From an uncultured Bacillota bacterium (GTDB taxonomy: Bacteria > Bacillota_I > Bacilli_A > RF39 > UBA660): a DNA stretch of 64,000 bases. Where the stretch lies: contig CAMVNN010000001.1 of NCBI GenBank assembly GCA_947168865.1, positions 9,196 through 73,195 of the forward strand, given 5' to 3'. How positions within the stretch are numbered: the first letter of the stretch is position 1; each line of letters starts with the position of its first letter. Shown piece by piece: positions 27,747 to 36,428 of this stretch. The notes under the pieces were generated by a model, which searched no databases, was not told where the DNA came from, and worked only from the letters and a program-made list of their open reading frames with translations. The translations under genes and the position numbers were made by a program.

Positions 27747-28035
27747 GACCTTCATTATACTTACTTGATACCACTTCGTTAGGAGTGGTTTTTTTGTTTG
27801 GTTTTTTTTCATCATCGCGGCTCAATTCACTCATAAGTTTAAACATTGTTTTGGCATTATTCACCATTGGTTTTGCTTGTTTTATAATAGGAATTATTTG
27901 ATTTACCGTATTTAAAGTGCGCTCAGTGCCATTTATAATTGAAGCTAAGTTAAAATTCTTGAATAAATTACTTATTAGACCATTTTTAGGAGTTAAAGAC
28001 TGATATGGAAAATAGTAAGGATTGTAAAAATTCAT
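27730..28035 (-). CDS. yqfQ: YqfQ/VrrA-like protein
   Basis: The 101-residue protein has a Tyr/Pro/Phe-rich head, then ASIINGTERTLNTVNQIIP and KQAKPMVNNAKTMFKLM, the helical repeat recognised in YqfQ-like proteins, and a Lys/Pro-rich tail. In Bacillus yqfQ lies close to sigA and trmK, and the same neighbourhood here strengthens the call. In Bacillus the protein is spore-associated, but its function is unknown. GGAAG precedes ATG 28035. The 3' end overlaps trmK. Confidence 0.75.
   Translation of the reverse strand: MNFYNPYYFPYQSLTPKNGLISNLFKNFNLASIINGTERTLNTVNQIIPIIKQAKPMVNNAKTMFKLMSELSRDDEKKPNKKTTPNEVVSSKYNEGPTFFG
27770..27795 (+). terminator. trmK terminator inside antisense yqfQ coding sequence
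   Basis: ACCACT and AGTGGT form a stem with an 8-nt loop, followed by seven T. On the minus strand the same bases encode part of the YqfQ tail. Confidence 0.8.
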
Positions 28036-28082
28036 GACTCATACTTCCTTTCATAATAATATATGAAAATTGCTTAAAAAAG

Positions 28083-28111
28083 TTTTCAAAAAAAATCTTT
28101 TATGTTATAAT
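28083..28111 (+). promoter_or_regulatory. pilC-pilD promoter
   Basis: TTTTCA (28083-28088), 17 bp, TATAAT (28106-28111) with TGT before it. A GGGGAGG ribosome binding site follows before ATG 28152. Confidence 0.6.
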
Positions 28112-28151
28112 TAACTTAGTCTAGAAGAATATAAAGGGGAGGATAAGCTTT

Positions 28152-30161
28152 ATGAAGATTTTCAAGTTTATCGGCAAATTATTTAGATGGTATTTTCTAG
28201 GTATTGGATATATATGTTATGCACTATTTTTAATAATAAAATATGTGTTTTTCTATATAGGTTTTTTACTATCGGCAATTTTCTATTTCTTATTCTCTGT
28301 TTTAACTCTTAAACATATAAGAAATTTTAAAAATGGTAAAGGAAAAATTCCTAGTCCTAAAGAATTAGTTGACAATATGAGTGATATTGAAATCACTGAT
28401 ACTGCAAATCAAGAGTTAAATGTTCCAATTGAAGATGTCAACAATTATGCGAAAGTTCCTGATCAAGCCATTCAGCCTAATGCTGTTATTGAAGATGTTT
28501 CGGTTGCAGCTAATAATACTATTGATGCTTCTAATCCTAATGAGGACTTGCCTTATGAAACAGAACTAAGTGTTAAAAATGCTAATTTTAAAGCGGAAGC
28601 ATTTGATCCAAACAATCAAGGGAATTTAGGTTATCATGTTTTTGTTGAAAATAATAACATTTCAGAACATAAAAATGAAGATTTGCTTTCGGTACCTAAT
28701 AAAGATAAGCAAATTATTAAAGAAGCTAAAGTTTCAAAAACTGCTAAGTCTGAAGAAAAAGTATTTAAAGAAATTGATGAAAAACAATCTTTTCGTGATC
28801 GTTTGGCCATTGCTTTTCCAACTTTATTTGAAGCTTCTGATGAACGTAAAAGACAACGTGAAGAAGCTAAACAGAATGAGGAGATGTATGAAGAAGGAGA
28901 ACCAGTTGTCGTTCAAAATGATGAAGAAAACAATCTTGGACCGAAGACTGTTTACGAATATACTGCTCGTGATAGAAATGGAAAATTTGTTAAAAATTAT
29001 TATGAAGCATATTCTTTGGTTGAAGTTCAATCATACTTACTAAGTGAAGGATATGATATCTATAAAATAAGAACTAATCAGACAATCAACTTGTTTCATC
29101 GTACGGCATCAGCTAAAAAGAAGATGAAAACAAGTGATATGGTATTCTTTTTAACTCAATTGTCGACATATTTAAAAGCTGGCATTACTTTGACTGAATC
29201 AGTTGAGATTTTGTCTAGGCAGTTTAAAAATATCAGTTATCAAAAGACATTTAAAGGAATTGCAAATAATTTAAAATCTGGAGATAATTTCAGTGAAGCT
29301 TTAGCTAAAACCGATGGTGTTTTTCCAAAACTATTAGTAAATATGGTTAAAACATCTGAATTAACTGGAGATTTACCTGAAACATTAGATGATATGGCAG
29401 AATACTATACACAGATGGATCAAACAAAAAAGCAAATGAAATCAGCACTTACTTATCCAACATTAGTACTTATTCTTGCTATTGCTGTAATTGCATTTGT
29501 TTTGATTTATGTAATTCCAAAGTTCACATCAATTTATCAATCTATGGATGCTGCAACGATACCTAAAATAACATTAGTAATAATCGCAGCCAGTGACTTT
29601 ATTAAAGCAAGTTATTATTATATTATTCTTGCATTCATTGTAATTTTGCTAGTTATTAGATACTTATATTCAAATATAACAGCTGCTCGTGCATTTATGC
29701 AGCGAATTGGAATGAAAATACCAGTTTTAAAAGATGTAATCATCTATAATGAAGTGACTAATTTTACTAAGACTTTCTCTTCATTATTAAAACATGGTGT
29801 GTATATTACAGATACTATGAATATTTTAATGCAAGTAACTAATAATGAAATTTATAGAAGATTAATTGCAAATTGTATTAAACACCTACGTAAAGGTGAA
29901 AATATCTCAGTTGCCTTTAAAGGCCATTGGGCATTTCCAGTTCCAGCTTATGAAATGATAGTAACTGGAGAAAGAACTGGTAAATTAGCTGAAATGCTCG
30001 AGAAGGTTTCAGAATATTATCAAGATTTACATTCAAACATCGTAAATCGTATGAAAGTAATTATTGAACCACTTTTAATCATTTTACTTACAGGTATTGT
30101 TGGTGTAATTATTTTAGCTGTAATCGTGCCGATGTTTGGTATTTATTCATCACTAGGTTAG
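28152..30161 (+). CDS. pilC: Type II secretion/type IV pilus platform protein (GspF/PilC/ComGB) with N-terminal extension
   Basis: Residues about 270-669 form a complete GspF/PilC inner-membrane platform protein: a leading YEYTARDRNGK domain and two T2SSF domains (FFLTQLSTYLKAGITL... and FTKTFSSLLKHGVYIT...), each followed by membrane helices. PilC links the assembly ATPase to the growing pilus. About 270 extra residues precede it: two or three membrane helices (about 12-60), then a charged, probably disordered linker. PilC homologues are normally about 400 residues. It is followed 16 bp later by the prepilin peptidase. Confidence 0.9.
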   Translation: MKIFKFIGKLFRWYFLGIGYICYALFLIIKYVFFYIGFLLSAIFYFLFSVLTLKHIRNFKNGKGKIPSPKELVDNMSDIEITDTANQELNVPIEDVNNYAKVPDQAIQPNAVIEDVSVAANNTIDASNPNEDLPYETELSVKNANFKAEAFDPNNQGNLGYHVFVENNNISEHKNEDLLSVPNKDKQIIKEAKVSKTAKSEEKVFKEIDEKQSFRDRLAIAFPTLFEASDERKRQREEAKQNEEMYEEGEPVVVQNDEENNLGPKTVYEYTARDRNGKFVKNYYEAYSLVEVQSYLLSEGYDIYKIRTNQTINLFHRTASAKKKMKTSDMVFFLTQLSTYLKAGITLTESVEILSRQFKNISYQKTFKGIANNLKSGDNFSEALAKTDGVFPKLLVNMVKTSELTGDLPETLDDMAEYYTQMDQTKKQMKSALTYPTLVLILAIAVIAFVLIYVIPKFTSIYQSMDAATIPKITLVIIAASDFIKASYYYIILAFIVILLVIRYLYSNITAARAFMQRIGMKIPVLKDVIIYNEVTNFTKTFSSLLKHGVYITDTMNILMQVTNNEIYRRLIANCIKHLRKGENISVAFKGHWAFPVPAYEMIVTGERTGKLAEMLEKVSEYYQDLHSNIVNRMKVIIEPLLIILLTGIVGVIILAVIVPMFGIYSSLG

Positions 30162-30177
30162 TTAGGGGGACATTAAA

Positions 30178-30942
30178 ATGCAAATATTTATTTATGTTTT
30201 AATATTTGTATTTGGACTTGTGCTAGGATCATTTTATAATGTAGTAGGCTATCGACTACCAAGAAAAGAATCGATTGTCTTTCCAGCATCACATTGTCCT
30301 AGTTGTAAACATAAACTTAAGATACTGGATTTAATTCCAGTTTTCTCTTATTTATTTTTAGGTGGGAAATGCCGCTATTGTAAAAAAAAGATTTCAATTA
30401 TTTATCCAATAATTGAGCTTTTGACAGCTTCTTTGTTTACCTTATCATATTATCTATATGGAGAAACTATCGAATTTTTAATCGCGATAACATTTTCTTC
30501 CGTTGCAATTATTACAATTGCGTCAGATATAAGATATATGATCATTGATGATGTAGTCTTAGTAATTGGTGGAATTATAATTCTAATTCTTGGCTATTTT
30601 CAAGGTGGTTTGGAAGAACTAAAAGACATGGGAATAAATGCTATAGTTAGTTTTGTAATTATTTTAATAATTAAAATAGCTGCTGACTATTCATTCAAAA
30701 AAGAAGCAATGGGTGGTGGAGATGTTAAGCTAATGACTTTTATTGGGGCTCTTGTTACATATAAGATGTCAATAGTTGCACTTTGCTTATCTGCTTTTAT
30801 TGCTTTTCCATATGCAATTTATGTTTATTTTAGCAAAGATGAACACTTATTACCACTTGGACCATTTTTGTGCATATCTGGTTTGATAATATTCTTTTTG
30901 GGTCTTAGTTTTGAAGACTTGATGATGATAATGGCAAAGTGA
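30178..30942 (+). CDS. pilD: Prepilin peptidase (A24 family)
   Basis: The 254-residue polytopic enzyme has the N-terminal GSFYNVVGYRLP motif, four zinc-type cysteines (CPSCK and CRYCK), and the aspartyl protease signatures, one Asp around ASDIRYMIIDD and the other in GGGDVKL. It cleaves the leader of prepilins after Gly and usually N-methylates the new N-terminus. The Cys-rich cytoplasmic loop marks the bifunctional long form. GGGGG precedes the start. Its expected substrates lie at 34130, 34689 and 42934. Confidence 0.95.
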   Translation: MQIFIYVLIFVFGLVLGSFYNVVGYRLPRKESIVFPASHCPSCKHKLKILDLIPVFSYLFLGGKCRYCKKKISIIYPIIELLTASLFTLSYYLYGETIEFLIAITFSSVAIITIASDIRYMIIDDVVLVIGGIIILILGYFQGGLEELKDMGINAIVSFVIILIIKIAADYSFKKEAMGGGDVKLMTFIGALVTYKMSIVALCLSAFIAFPYAIYVYFSKDEHLLPLGPFLCISGLIIFFLGLSFEDLMMIMAK

Positions 30943-30949
30943 GATACTT

Positions 30950-31021
30950 GTGGAATTAGATTTTGCTACTGAGAGTATAAGATACTATTTAAAAAAACGA
31001 GGTGAATCAAATGAAAGATAA
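30950..31021 (+). CDS. Possible 23-residue upstream ORF
   Basis: From GTG 30950 a short frame encodes VELDFATESIRYYLKKRGE... and ends at TAA 31019-31021, overlapping the start of the next gene in another frame. It fills the gap between pilD and the NlpC/P60 gene and reads like protein. It has no clear ribosome binding site and is very short. It may be a translational coupler, a remnant or chance. Confidence 0.2.
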   Translation: MELDFATESIRYYLKKRGESNER

Positions 31022-32657
31022 GGTTGATGAAACATTGATATGGGTAAAAGAACATGTCATAGTTTTACTTATTGTAGCTATTTTAATAGTTATTGCCTTA
31101 TTTTTTTTGATTGAGCCAAAAGAAAAAGTAAAATTTGAATTATATGGTAGTAGCGAAATAAACATTTATTTGGGTGAACAATACTATGAATATGGTTATT
31201 ATTTGAGTAGTAATGATTATGTTGTAAAAGTTATATCAGATCTTGATACCAATAAAATAGGAACTTACATGATTAAGTATCGATTGCTAACTAAAGAAGG
31301 TAAATTTAAGTTAGAACATGTGAGAAAAGTAAATGTTATTGAAGACACTTTAAAAAATGTGACATTGACTTTAAATGGTGATAGAACAGAATATGTTTTA
31401 GTAAATAATGTTTATAAAGATAGTGGTGCTAAAGCTACTTATAATGGAAATGATATAACTTCAAGTATAGTCGTTTCTAATAATGTTGATTATAATACAA
31501 TTGGAAATTATGAAGTAAAATATTCAATTAAAATTGATAATCGCGAAAAGACAATAAGTAGGATGGTAAAAGTATTTGATATAATCTTTGAAAGTGAAGT
31601 TGATTATCAAAATAAAATAATTGATGTTAATGTCGTTAGTTATGACTTTGATCATGTTTTATTACCAGATAAATCTCAAAAGACAGAAGAATATTTTACA
31701 TATAATTATAATAAAAGTGGTTCTCATGTTTTTACAGTTTATACTAAAAAAGGATATAGTAAAAATTATGAAGTAAAAGTTTTAGATAAAGAAAAGCCTA
31801 GTGGAACATGTAAAGCTAAGACAAATGATAATAAAACCGAGGTTACTATAACTGCAACTGATGAAGGTGGCATAAATAGATATACCTATAATAATCTTAC
31901 ATTCCAAAATAATGAATTTACAATAAATGAAAAACTATCAACATTTATGATTAGAATTTATGACAATAGTGATAATTTTATTGATGTTGAATGTAAGACA
32001 AGAAGATTATTTGAGAACAACACTACTCCAATTACAGTTCCTACCAAGAACATTCCTTGTGATGCTGATCTTTCAAAATATGAAAAAGAACTTGCAGATT
32101 TAGTTCAAGAATATGGACCAAAGAGTAGGGATGCTGTTGCTGCCTCAGCCGAATATTTAGTAAAATATTTTCCATATAGAGTACCATATTTCTGGGGAGG
32201 AAAATATAAAAAAGTAGGACTTAATACTAAATGGGGATGCTGGAGGGAAGGTTTTCCAAAGACAGATGGTACTTATGTTTGTACTGAGCAAAGAGGAACG
32301 AGCTGCCTTAATGGCTTAGATTGTACTGGATATACTGCATGGGCTTATGTTAATGCTGGATTTGATTCAAGTATTGTAAGTTATAGTGGACAATCTACAG
32401 GAATGTGGGGCAATTTTAATGCCAAGAAACATACTTATTCTTTCTCTAATAAAGAAAAAGTTGCATTAATTAAACCTGGTGATATTGTTCATAGACCTGG
32501 TCATGTTGGAATTGTATTAGGTATTGATGATACAACAATTAAAATAGCAAATATGACTGATGGAATAAAAATGGTTTATATGAAAAGAACAGGTGGTTCT
32601 TTTGAAGATTTTGTTTTAATGGATGATTTCTTCGAAATGTATGGAAACAAGTATTAG
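31011..32657 (+). CDS. Membrane-anchored Ig-like (DUF5011) protein with NlpC/P60 domain, second paralogue
   Basis: The 548-residue protein has an N-terminal membrane helix (about residues 16-36), two DUF5011/Ig-like modules (LYGSSEINIYLGEQYYE... and LNGDRTEYVLVNN...) and a C-terminal NlpC/P60-type domain. The probable nucleophile is Cys438 in GLDCTGYTAWAY and the histidine is His498 in RPGHVGIVLG. It is a likely peptidoglycan hydrolase facing the wall and a paralogue of the 2683 product. ATG 31011 is used because GAGGTG lies 6 nt upstream. It sits inside the pilus gene set, so it may open the wall for pilus passage; that role is inference. Confidence 0.83.
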   Translation: MKDKVDETLIWVKEHVIVLLIVAILIVIALFFLIEPKEKVKFELYGSSEINIYLGEQYYEYGYYLSSNDYVVKVISDLDTNKIGTYMIKYRLLTKEGKFKLEHVRKVNVIEDTLKNVTLTLNGDRTEYVLVNNVYKDSGAKATYNGNDITSSIVVSNNVDYNTIGNYEVKYSIKIDNREKTISRMVKVFDIIFESEVDYQNKIIDVNVVSYDFDHVLLPDKSQKTEEYFTYNYNKSGSHVFTVYTKKGYSKNYEVKVLDKEKPSGTCKAKTNDNKTEVTITATDEGGINRYTYNNLTFQNNEFTINEKLSTFMIRIYDNSDNFIDVECKTRRLFENNTTPITVPTKNIPCDADLSKYEKELADLVQEYGPKSRDAVAASAEYLVKYFPYRVPYFWGGKYKKVGLNTKWGCWREGFPKTDGTYVCTEQRGTSCLNGLDCTGYTAWAYVNAGFDSSIVSYSGQSTGMWGNFNAKKHTYSFSNKEKVALIKPGDIVHRPGHVGIVLGIDDTTIKIANMTDGIKMVYMKRTGGSFEDFVLMDDFFEMYGNKY

Positions 32658-32676
32658 AAATGATACTTGTTTTTTT
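32647..32676 (+). terminator. Intrinsic terminator (plus strand)
   Basis: AACAAGTAT pairs with ATACTTGTT across the stop codon and ends in a T tract. Confidence 0.8.
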
Positions 32677-32682
32677 GCAAGA

Positions 32683-32708
32683 AAAAAAGCAAATCTAATT
32701 TGCTTTTA
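32683..32708 (-). terminator. Terminator of pilB (minus strand)
   Basis: On the minus strand AAAAGCAAA pairs with TTTGCTTTT over a 5-nt loop and is followed by T residues. Confidence 0.75.
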
Positions 32709-34037
32709 AAATTCTAATGTTTCGAACTCAAAATTATCATTTATTGGTTCTGGTTTAACATCTTCTAAAATAGGAGGATCAGTTTTGTATTCTGTAGGTT
32801 CAGAATTCAATTCTTGAGTTCGTTCCTCGCTGATTAAGTCCTCCATTTGAGCATCATCAACTTCAATTAAACGCATTACTTCTTCTAAAGAAGTTAGTCC
32901 TTGTTCTACTTTTAATAAACCATCTTGAAACATTGTAATTACATTTCCTTGATCATATACCAATTTTCTTAATTCTTCTTTTGGCATTGAGTTATTAATT
33001 GCATCTCTGATTGTTTCGTTGATTAAAAGGACTTCTTGAATTGCAATACGTCCTAGGTAACCGTGATTACATTTGTCGCATCCTTCAGATATGAATATTT
33101 CATTCATGTCACGTCCAAGATACTTTTTAAATATATCCTTCTCATAAGGTTTTGTCTCTCTTTTTTTTCTACAATGTGGACAAAGTCGACGAGCAAGACG
33201 CTGAGAAATAATTCCTGATAAAGCTGAAGCAAGTAAATATCTTTCAACATCCATATCAAGTAAACGCTCAATAGTCGTAAGTGAGTTATTTGTGTGTATT
33301 GTAGAAAGTACCAAGTGTCCAGTTATAGATGCACGAACAGCAATTTTTGCAGTTTCGGAGTCACGAATTTCTCCAATCATTATAATATCTGGGTCTTGAC
33401 GTAAGATAGAACGAAGTGTATTAGCAAATGTAAGACCAATTTCACTATTAACTTGAACTTGATTGACACCTGGTAAATCCATTTCAATTGGGTCTTCAAC
33501 AGTTATCAAATTAACTTCTTCACGATTAATTCTTTGAAGAATTGAATAAACGGTAGTAGATTTACCAGTACCAGTAGCACCTGTTACTAATATAATACCA
33601 TTTGGTTTATTAATCATTTCTAAAACTTTTTCGTAGTTTTGCTTATTAAAATCCAAGTGTTCAATACCATTCATATTGGATTTGTAATCCATAATACGAA
33701 TAACGACTTTTTCTCCTAAGTTGGTAGGTAAGCTTGAAACACGCATATCTAATTCAGCTGTTTCAATTGTAATTTTTATTGCACCATCTTGTGGAAGTCT
33801 TGTTTCAGTAATGTTCATACCACTTAAGATTTTAATACGAGTTATTAAATTTTGTTTATATTCATTAGGTACAGTTGCATAATCCATTAAAGTACCATCA
33901 ATACGAATCCTGATTTTTACGAAATTATCCAGTGGATCAAAATGGATATCACTAGCTTTTCGTAGAGAGGCATCGTATAAAATATCGTTAACAATTTCTA
34001 CAATCGGCGTATCCGCAAAATTATACTTTCGTAACAT
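32706..34037 (-). CDS. pilB: Pilus assembly/secretion ATPase (PilB/GspE/ComGA)
   Basis: The 443-residue ATPase has Walker A GATGTGKST, the Asp box DPDIIMIGEIRD, the His box (HLVLSTIHTNN) and a tetracysteine zinc motif (CPHC...CDKC). It powers prepilin extraction and pilus extension with PilC. It lacks the long N-terminal domain of PilB/GspE and begins at ADTPIVEIVNDIL, so its size is closer to ComGA. It adds an acidic C-terminal tail of about 50 residues. It is transcribed away from the prepilin genes. AGAGGGAT precedes ATG 34037. Confidence 0.93.
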   Translation of the reverse strand: MLRKYNFADTPIVEIVNDILYDASLRKASDIHFDPLDNFVKIRIRIDGTLMDYATVPNEYKQNLITRIKILSGMNITETRLPQDGAIKITIETAELDMRVSSLPTNLGEKVVIRIMDYKSNMNGIEHLDFNKQNYEKVLEMINKPNGIILVTGATGTGKSTTVYSILQRINREEVNLITVEDPIEMDLPGVNQVQVNSEIGLTFANTLRSILRQDPDIIMIGEIRDSETAKIAVRASITGHLVLSTIHTNNSLTTIERLLDMDVERYLLASALSGIISQRLARRLCPHCRKKRETKPYEKDIFKKYLGRDMNEIFISEGCDKCNHGYLGRIAIQEVLLINETIRDAINNSMPKEELRKLVYDQGNVITMFQDGLLKVEQGLTSLEEVMRLIEVDDAQMEDLISEERTQELNSEPTEYKTDPPILEDVKPEPINDNFEFETLEF

Positions 34038-34055
34038 TTTTATCCCTCTTTATTC

Positions 34056-34070
34056 ATTACCACTGGTAAT
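34056..34070. promoter_or_regulatory. 15-bp inverted repeat in the pilB/prepilin divergent region
   Basis: ATTACCA-C-TGGTAAT is a perfect 7+1+7 inverted repeat 18 bp upstream of pilB and 59 bp from the prepilin start. It may be an operator shared by the divergent transcripts. Confidence 0.45.
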
Positions 34071-34091
34071 TATTCTAAAAGTATTATATAA

Positions 34092-34097
34092 TATAAT
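34092..34097 (+). promoter_or_regulatory. Candidate -10 of the prepilin operon
   Basis: TATAAT in an AT-only tract upstream of the AGGGGA ribosome binding site of the 34130 gene. No convincing -35 is seen. Confidence 0.3.
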
Positions 34098-34129
34098 TGT
34101 TCAAAATTCAATAATAAAGGGGAATGTTT

Positions 34130-34699
34130 ATGAAAAAAAACGGATTCATGGTAGTTGAATGTATTATTGCATCTGTTGTTGTTTTAACCGTTATAATTCT
34201 TTTGTATACACAGGTTAAAGCAGTTTCACGAAGTTATAACAAAAGCTATAATTATGACAATGTTACTAGTCTTTATGCACTATCAAATTTTCGAACATTT
34301 TTACTTAATGATGATAACTATGATAAGCTATTAACAGCTTATTTTAACAATAAATCAACTAATGATAGTGAATGTGGCAAGTATTACGTTTTTGTCTCAT
34401 GTAGTACTTTCAGTGGACCTAGTATCAACTATTGTGACACTATCTTAGATACAATTGGAATCACTACAACTAATGCAAGACCACGTCAAATAATATTTAC
34501 AAGTTCAAACATCAATGATTTAAAATCATGTAATCTTAAAGATGATTCTGGTCATTTAAGAAGTACATTTGTTGATTACATATTATCTTTAAATTCAACA
34601 GAAGAAAAAGACAAGTATATGTTGATTGCTGAATTTGATGATAATACTTTAGCATCTTTAAATGTTTATAAAGCAAGTGAGGTGCAAAATGAAGGTTAA
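34130..34699 (+). CDS. Type IV prepilin-like protein (small)
   Basis: The 189-residue protein starts MKKNGFMVVECIIAS, a class III leader with cleavage expected after Gly5 and the conserved Glu at +5. A hydrophobic helix and a soluble domain with several cysteines follow. It is a substrate for the prepilin peptidase and a probable minor or major pilin. ATG 34130 is chosen because AGGGGA is 6 nt upstream; ATG 34124 overlaps that site. It overlaps the next prepilin gene by 11 bp. The globular domain is not one I recognise. Confidence 0.82.
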   Translation: MKKNGFMVVECIIASVVVLTVIILLYTQVKAVSRSYNKSYNYDNVTSLYALSNFRTFLLNDDNYDKLLTAYFNNKSTNDSECGKYYVFVSCSTFSGPSINYCDTILDTIGITTTNARPRQIIFTSSNINDLKSCNLKDDSGHLRSTFVDYILSLNSTEEKDKYMLIAEFDDNTLASLNVYKASEVQNEG

Positions 34700-36428
34700 T
34701 AATAAGGGACTATCTGTAGTCGAATTAATTGTTTCATTTGTTCTTTGTATATTAGTTTTTGTATTCATTATTCAAGTTGTTTCATCAGTTGAAGAACTTT
34801 ATATTAATTTAGGTGTTAAAACTGAACTTTTAAATAAACAATCACTTATAAGTGAACAAATAAATAATAAATTTTTAGATAAAAAAACAATTTTAATTAA
34901 AAATTGTGGAGATGATTGTTTGACATTTTTTTATAAAGATAATACATCTGAAAAAATGCAAATTGATAAAGCCAATAACAATTTCATATTTGGGGATGAT
35001 GTTTATAATTTCAACGGACTTGGTTTTGTTGAAAGCTTAGGAGCATCACTTAATAATGATTATACATATAATCAAGGAATACTAACAATAAATTTAAATA
35101 TTAAAAATTCTATTTTTGATAATGGAAAATACTTAATAAAAGCCTTTTATCAATTTAGTAATAATGAAACAGTTTATAGTCCTTCTACAAGTAATAAAGC
35201 TGAAATATTCTTGCTTGGACCTGCTGTAAGTTATAAGTTTTCAAATGATTTATTTATTGAACCAGGGTGGATAGTATATTATCCAGATGGTAGAGTAGTA
35301 ATTAATAGTTCAGATGTTCAACCAAGTGCACTTGATTTTGATTCTGATGGAAATGGATTTATTCGTTATCATGGAATTAATGACGCCGCTGGAGTTGAAA
35401 AAACACGTACGATTAAGACATATGAAACAGCCTTCAATCGTATAAAAAACTTACATAGCAATTCACCATCCGAAGGATTATATGAGTATAATGGAACAGG
35501 ACGAATTGTCTATAAAGGTGAAGACCCTCATAATTATTTGGCCATTGGCAGTAGAATTTTTAGAATTATTTCGCTTGATAATCAATCTAATTATGATGTA
35601 AATGAAAATGGTGAGATCGTCAAAATTGATGATGTTAGTGGTAAAGATGATAGATTTTTACTTAAAGTAGTAAGTAATGATTATCTTCAAGATGAAAATG
35701 GTTTAGAAGAATTACCATTTAGTTCAGCAGAGAATATTAATGTATTGGATGGATCAGCAGTTTGGTCAAAAAAAATATGCGATGGTAATAATTGCAGATT
35801 TGAAAAGCAATACGTTAATTCTGTTGCGAACGATTATTACTTGCCGGCATTACTTAATACAGGAGCTGGAAGATTACAAATTACAAATGGAGTATTTAAT
35901 ATAGGAACAGTTCCATGGGAAACTTATAAATATGGATTAAGTTTAAGTTTTAACAATTTAACTTATGAACGAAGATATGAAGCATATGATATTTACACCG
36001 ATGAAGGTGCAGATCGTGAACTTTGGGATCAAAGTATTGATCGCGGTAAATGGAGAGGTGACTGCCTAAGTAATACATGTGGGCCTAATGCAGGTATTTT
36101 ATCTGCAACTGATGTATTATTCTCAAGTGCTGATCCAGGATGCTATGAAACGATTATTATTACTAATAGTGATGGTATTAGTTGTGTACATAAAAATTGG
36201 CTTTGGCCAGAAAAGAAAAAAGAAGAAGAAGCTTTATTCTATAGATTAATGACAAGAGTAACATATGAAAATACTTGGACATTAACAAATGATAACTATT
36301 TCAGCCAGGCCGATATAACTGTACAATTAAAAACAAGACCAACATTATATCTTGATGCAAGTTTATATATAACAGGTAACGGAACAATTGAAAATCCATA
36401 TGTTCTATATACTATTGAGCATCATTAA
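34689..36428 (+). CDS. Large type IV prepilin-like protein
   Basis: The 579-residue protein begins MKVNNKGLSVVELIVSF, a short class III leader (cleavage after Gly, Glu at +5) with a hydrophobic helix. A long globular part follows. Its last 300 residues contain YLAIGSRIFRII and a terminal G-NGTIENPYVLY pattern, seen in Firmicutes surface proteins with cysteine pairs. ATG 34689 is preferred because AGGTG precedes it and the leader would otherwise be too long. A pilin this large is likely to sit at a tip or act as an adhesin, which is inference. Its 3' end overlaps ylbJ on the opposite strand by 24 bp. Confidence 0.78.
   Translation: MKVNNKGLSVVELIVSFVLCILVFVFIIQVVSSVEELYINLGVKTELLNKQSLISEQINNKFLDKKTILIKNCGDDCLTFFYKDNTSEKMQIDKANNNFIFGDDVYNFNGLGFVESLGASLNNDYTYNQGILTINLNIKNSIFDNGKYLIKAFYQFSNNETVYSPSTSNKAEIFLLGPAVSYKFSNDLFIEPGWIVYYPDGRVVINSSDVQPSALDFDSDGNGFIRYHGINDAAGVEKTRTIKTYETAFNRIKNLHSNSPSEGLYEYNGTGRIVYKGEDPHNYLAIGSRIFRIISLDNQSNYDVNENGEIVKIDDVSGKDDRFLLKVVSNDYLQDENGLEELPFSSAENINVLDGSAVWSKKICDGNNCRFEKQYVNSVANDYYLPALLNTGAGRLQITNGVFNIGTVPWETYKYGLSLSFNNLTYERRYEAYDIYTDEGADRELWDQSIDRGKWRGDCLSNTCGPNAGILSATDVLFSSADPGCYETIIITNSDGISCVHKNWLWPEKKKEEEALFYRLMTRVTYENTWTLTNDNYFSQADITVQLKTRPTLYLDASLYITGNGTIENPYVLYTIEHH

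Noticed and set aside
28636..29043. A 135-codon plus-strand frame with ATG
   Set aside because: It lies wholly inside pilC in another frame over the charged linker, has Lys/Leu-rich low-complexity translation and no ribosome binding site.
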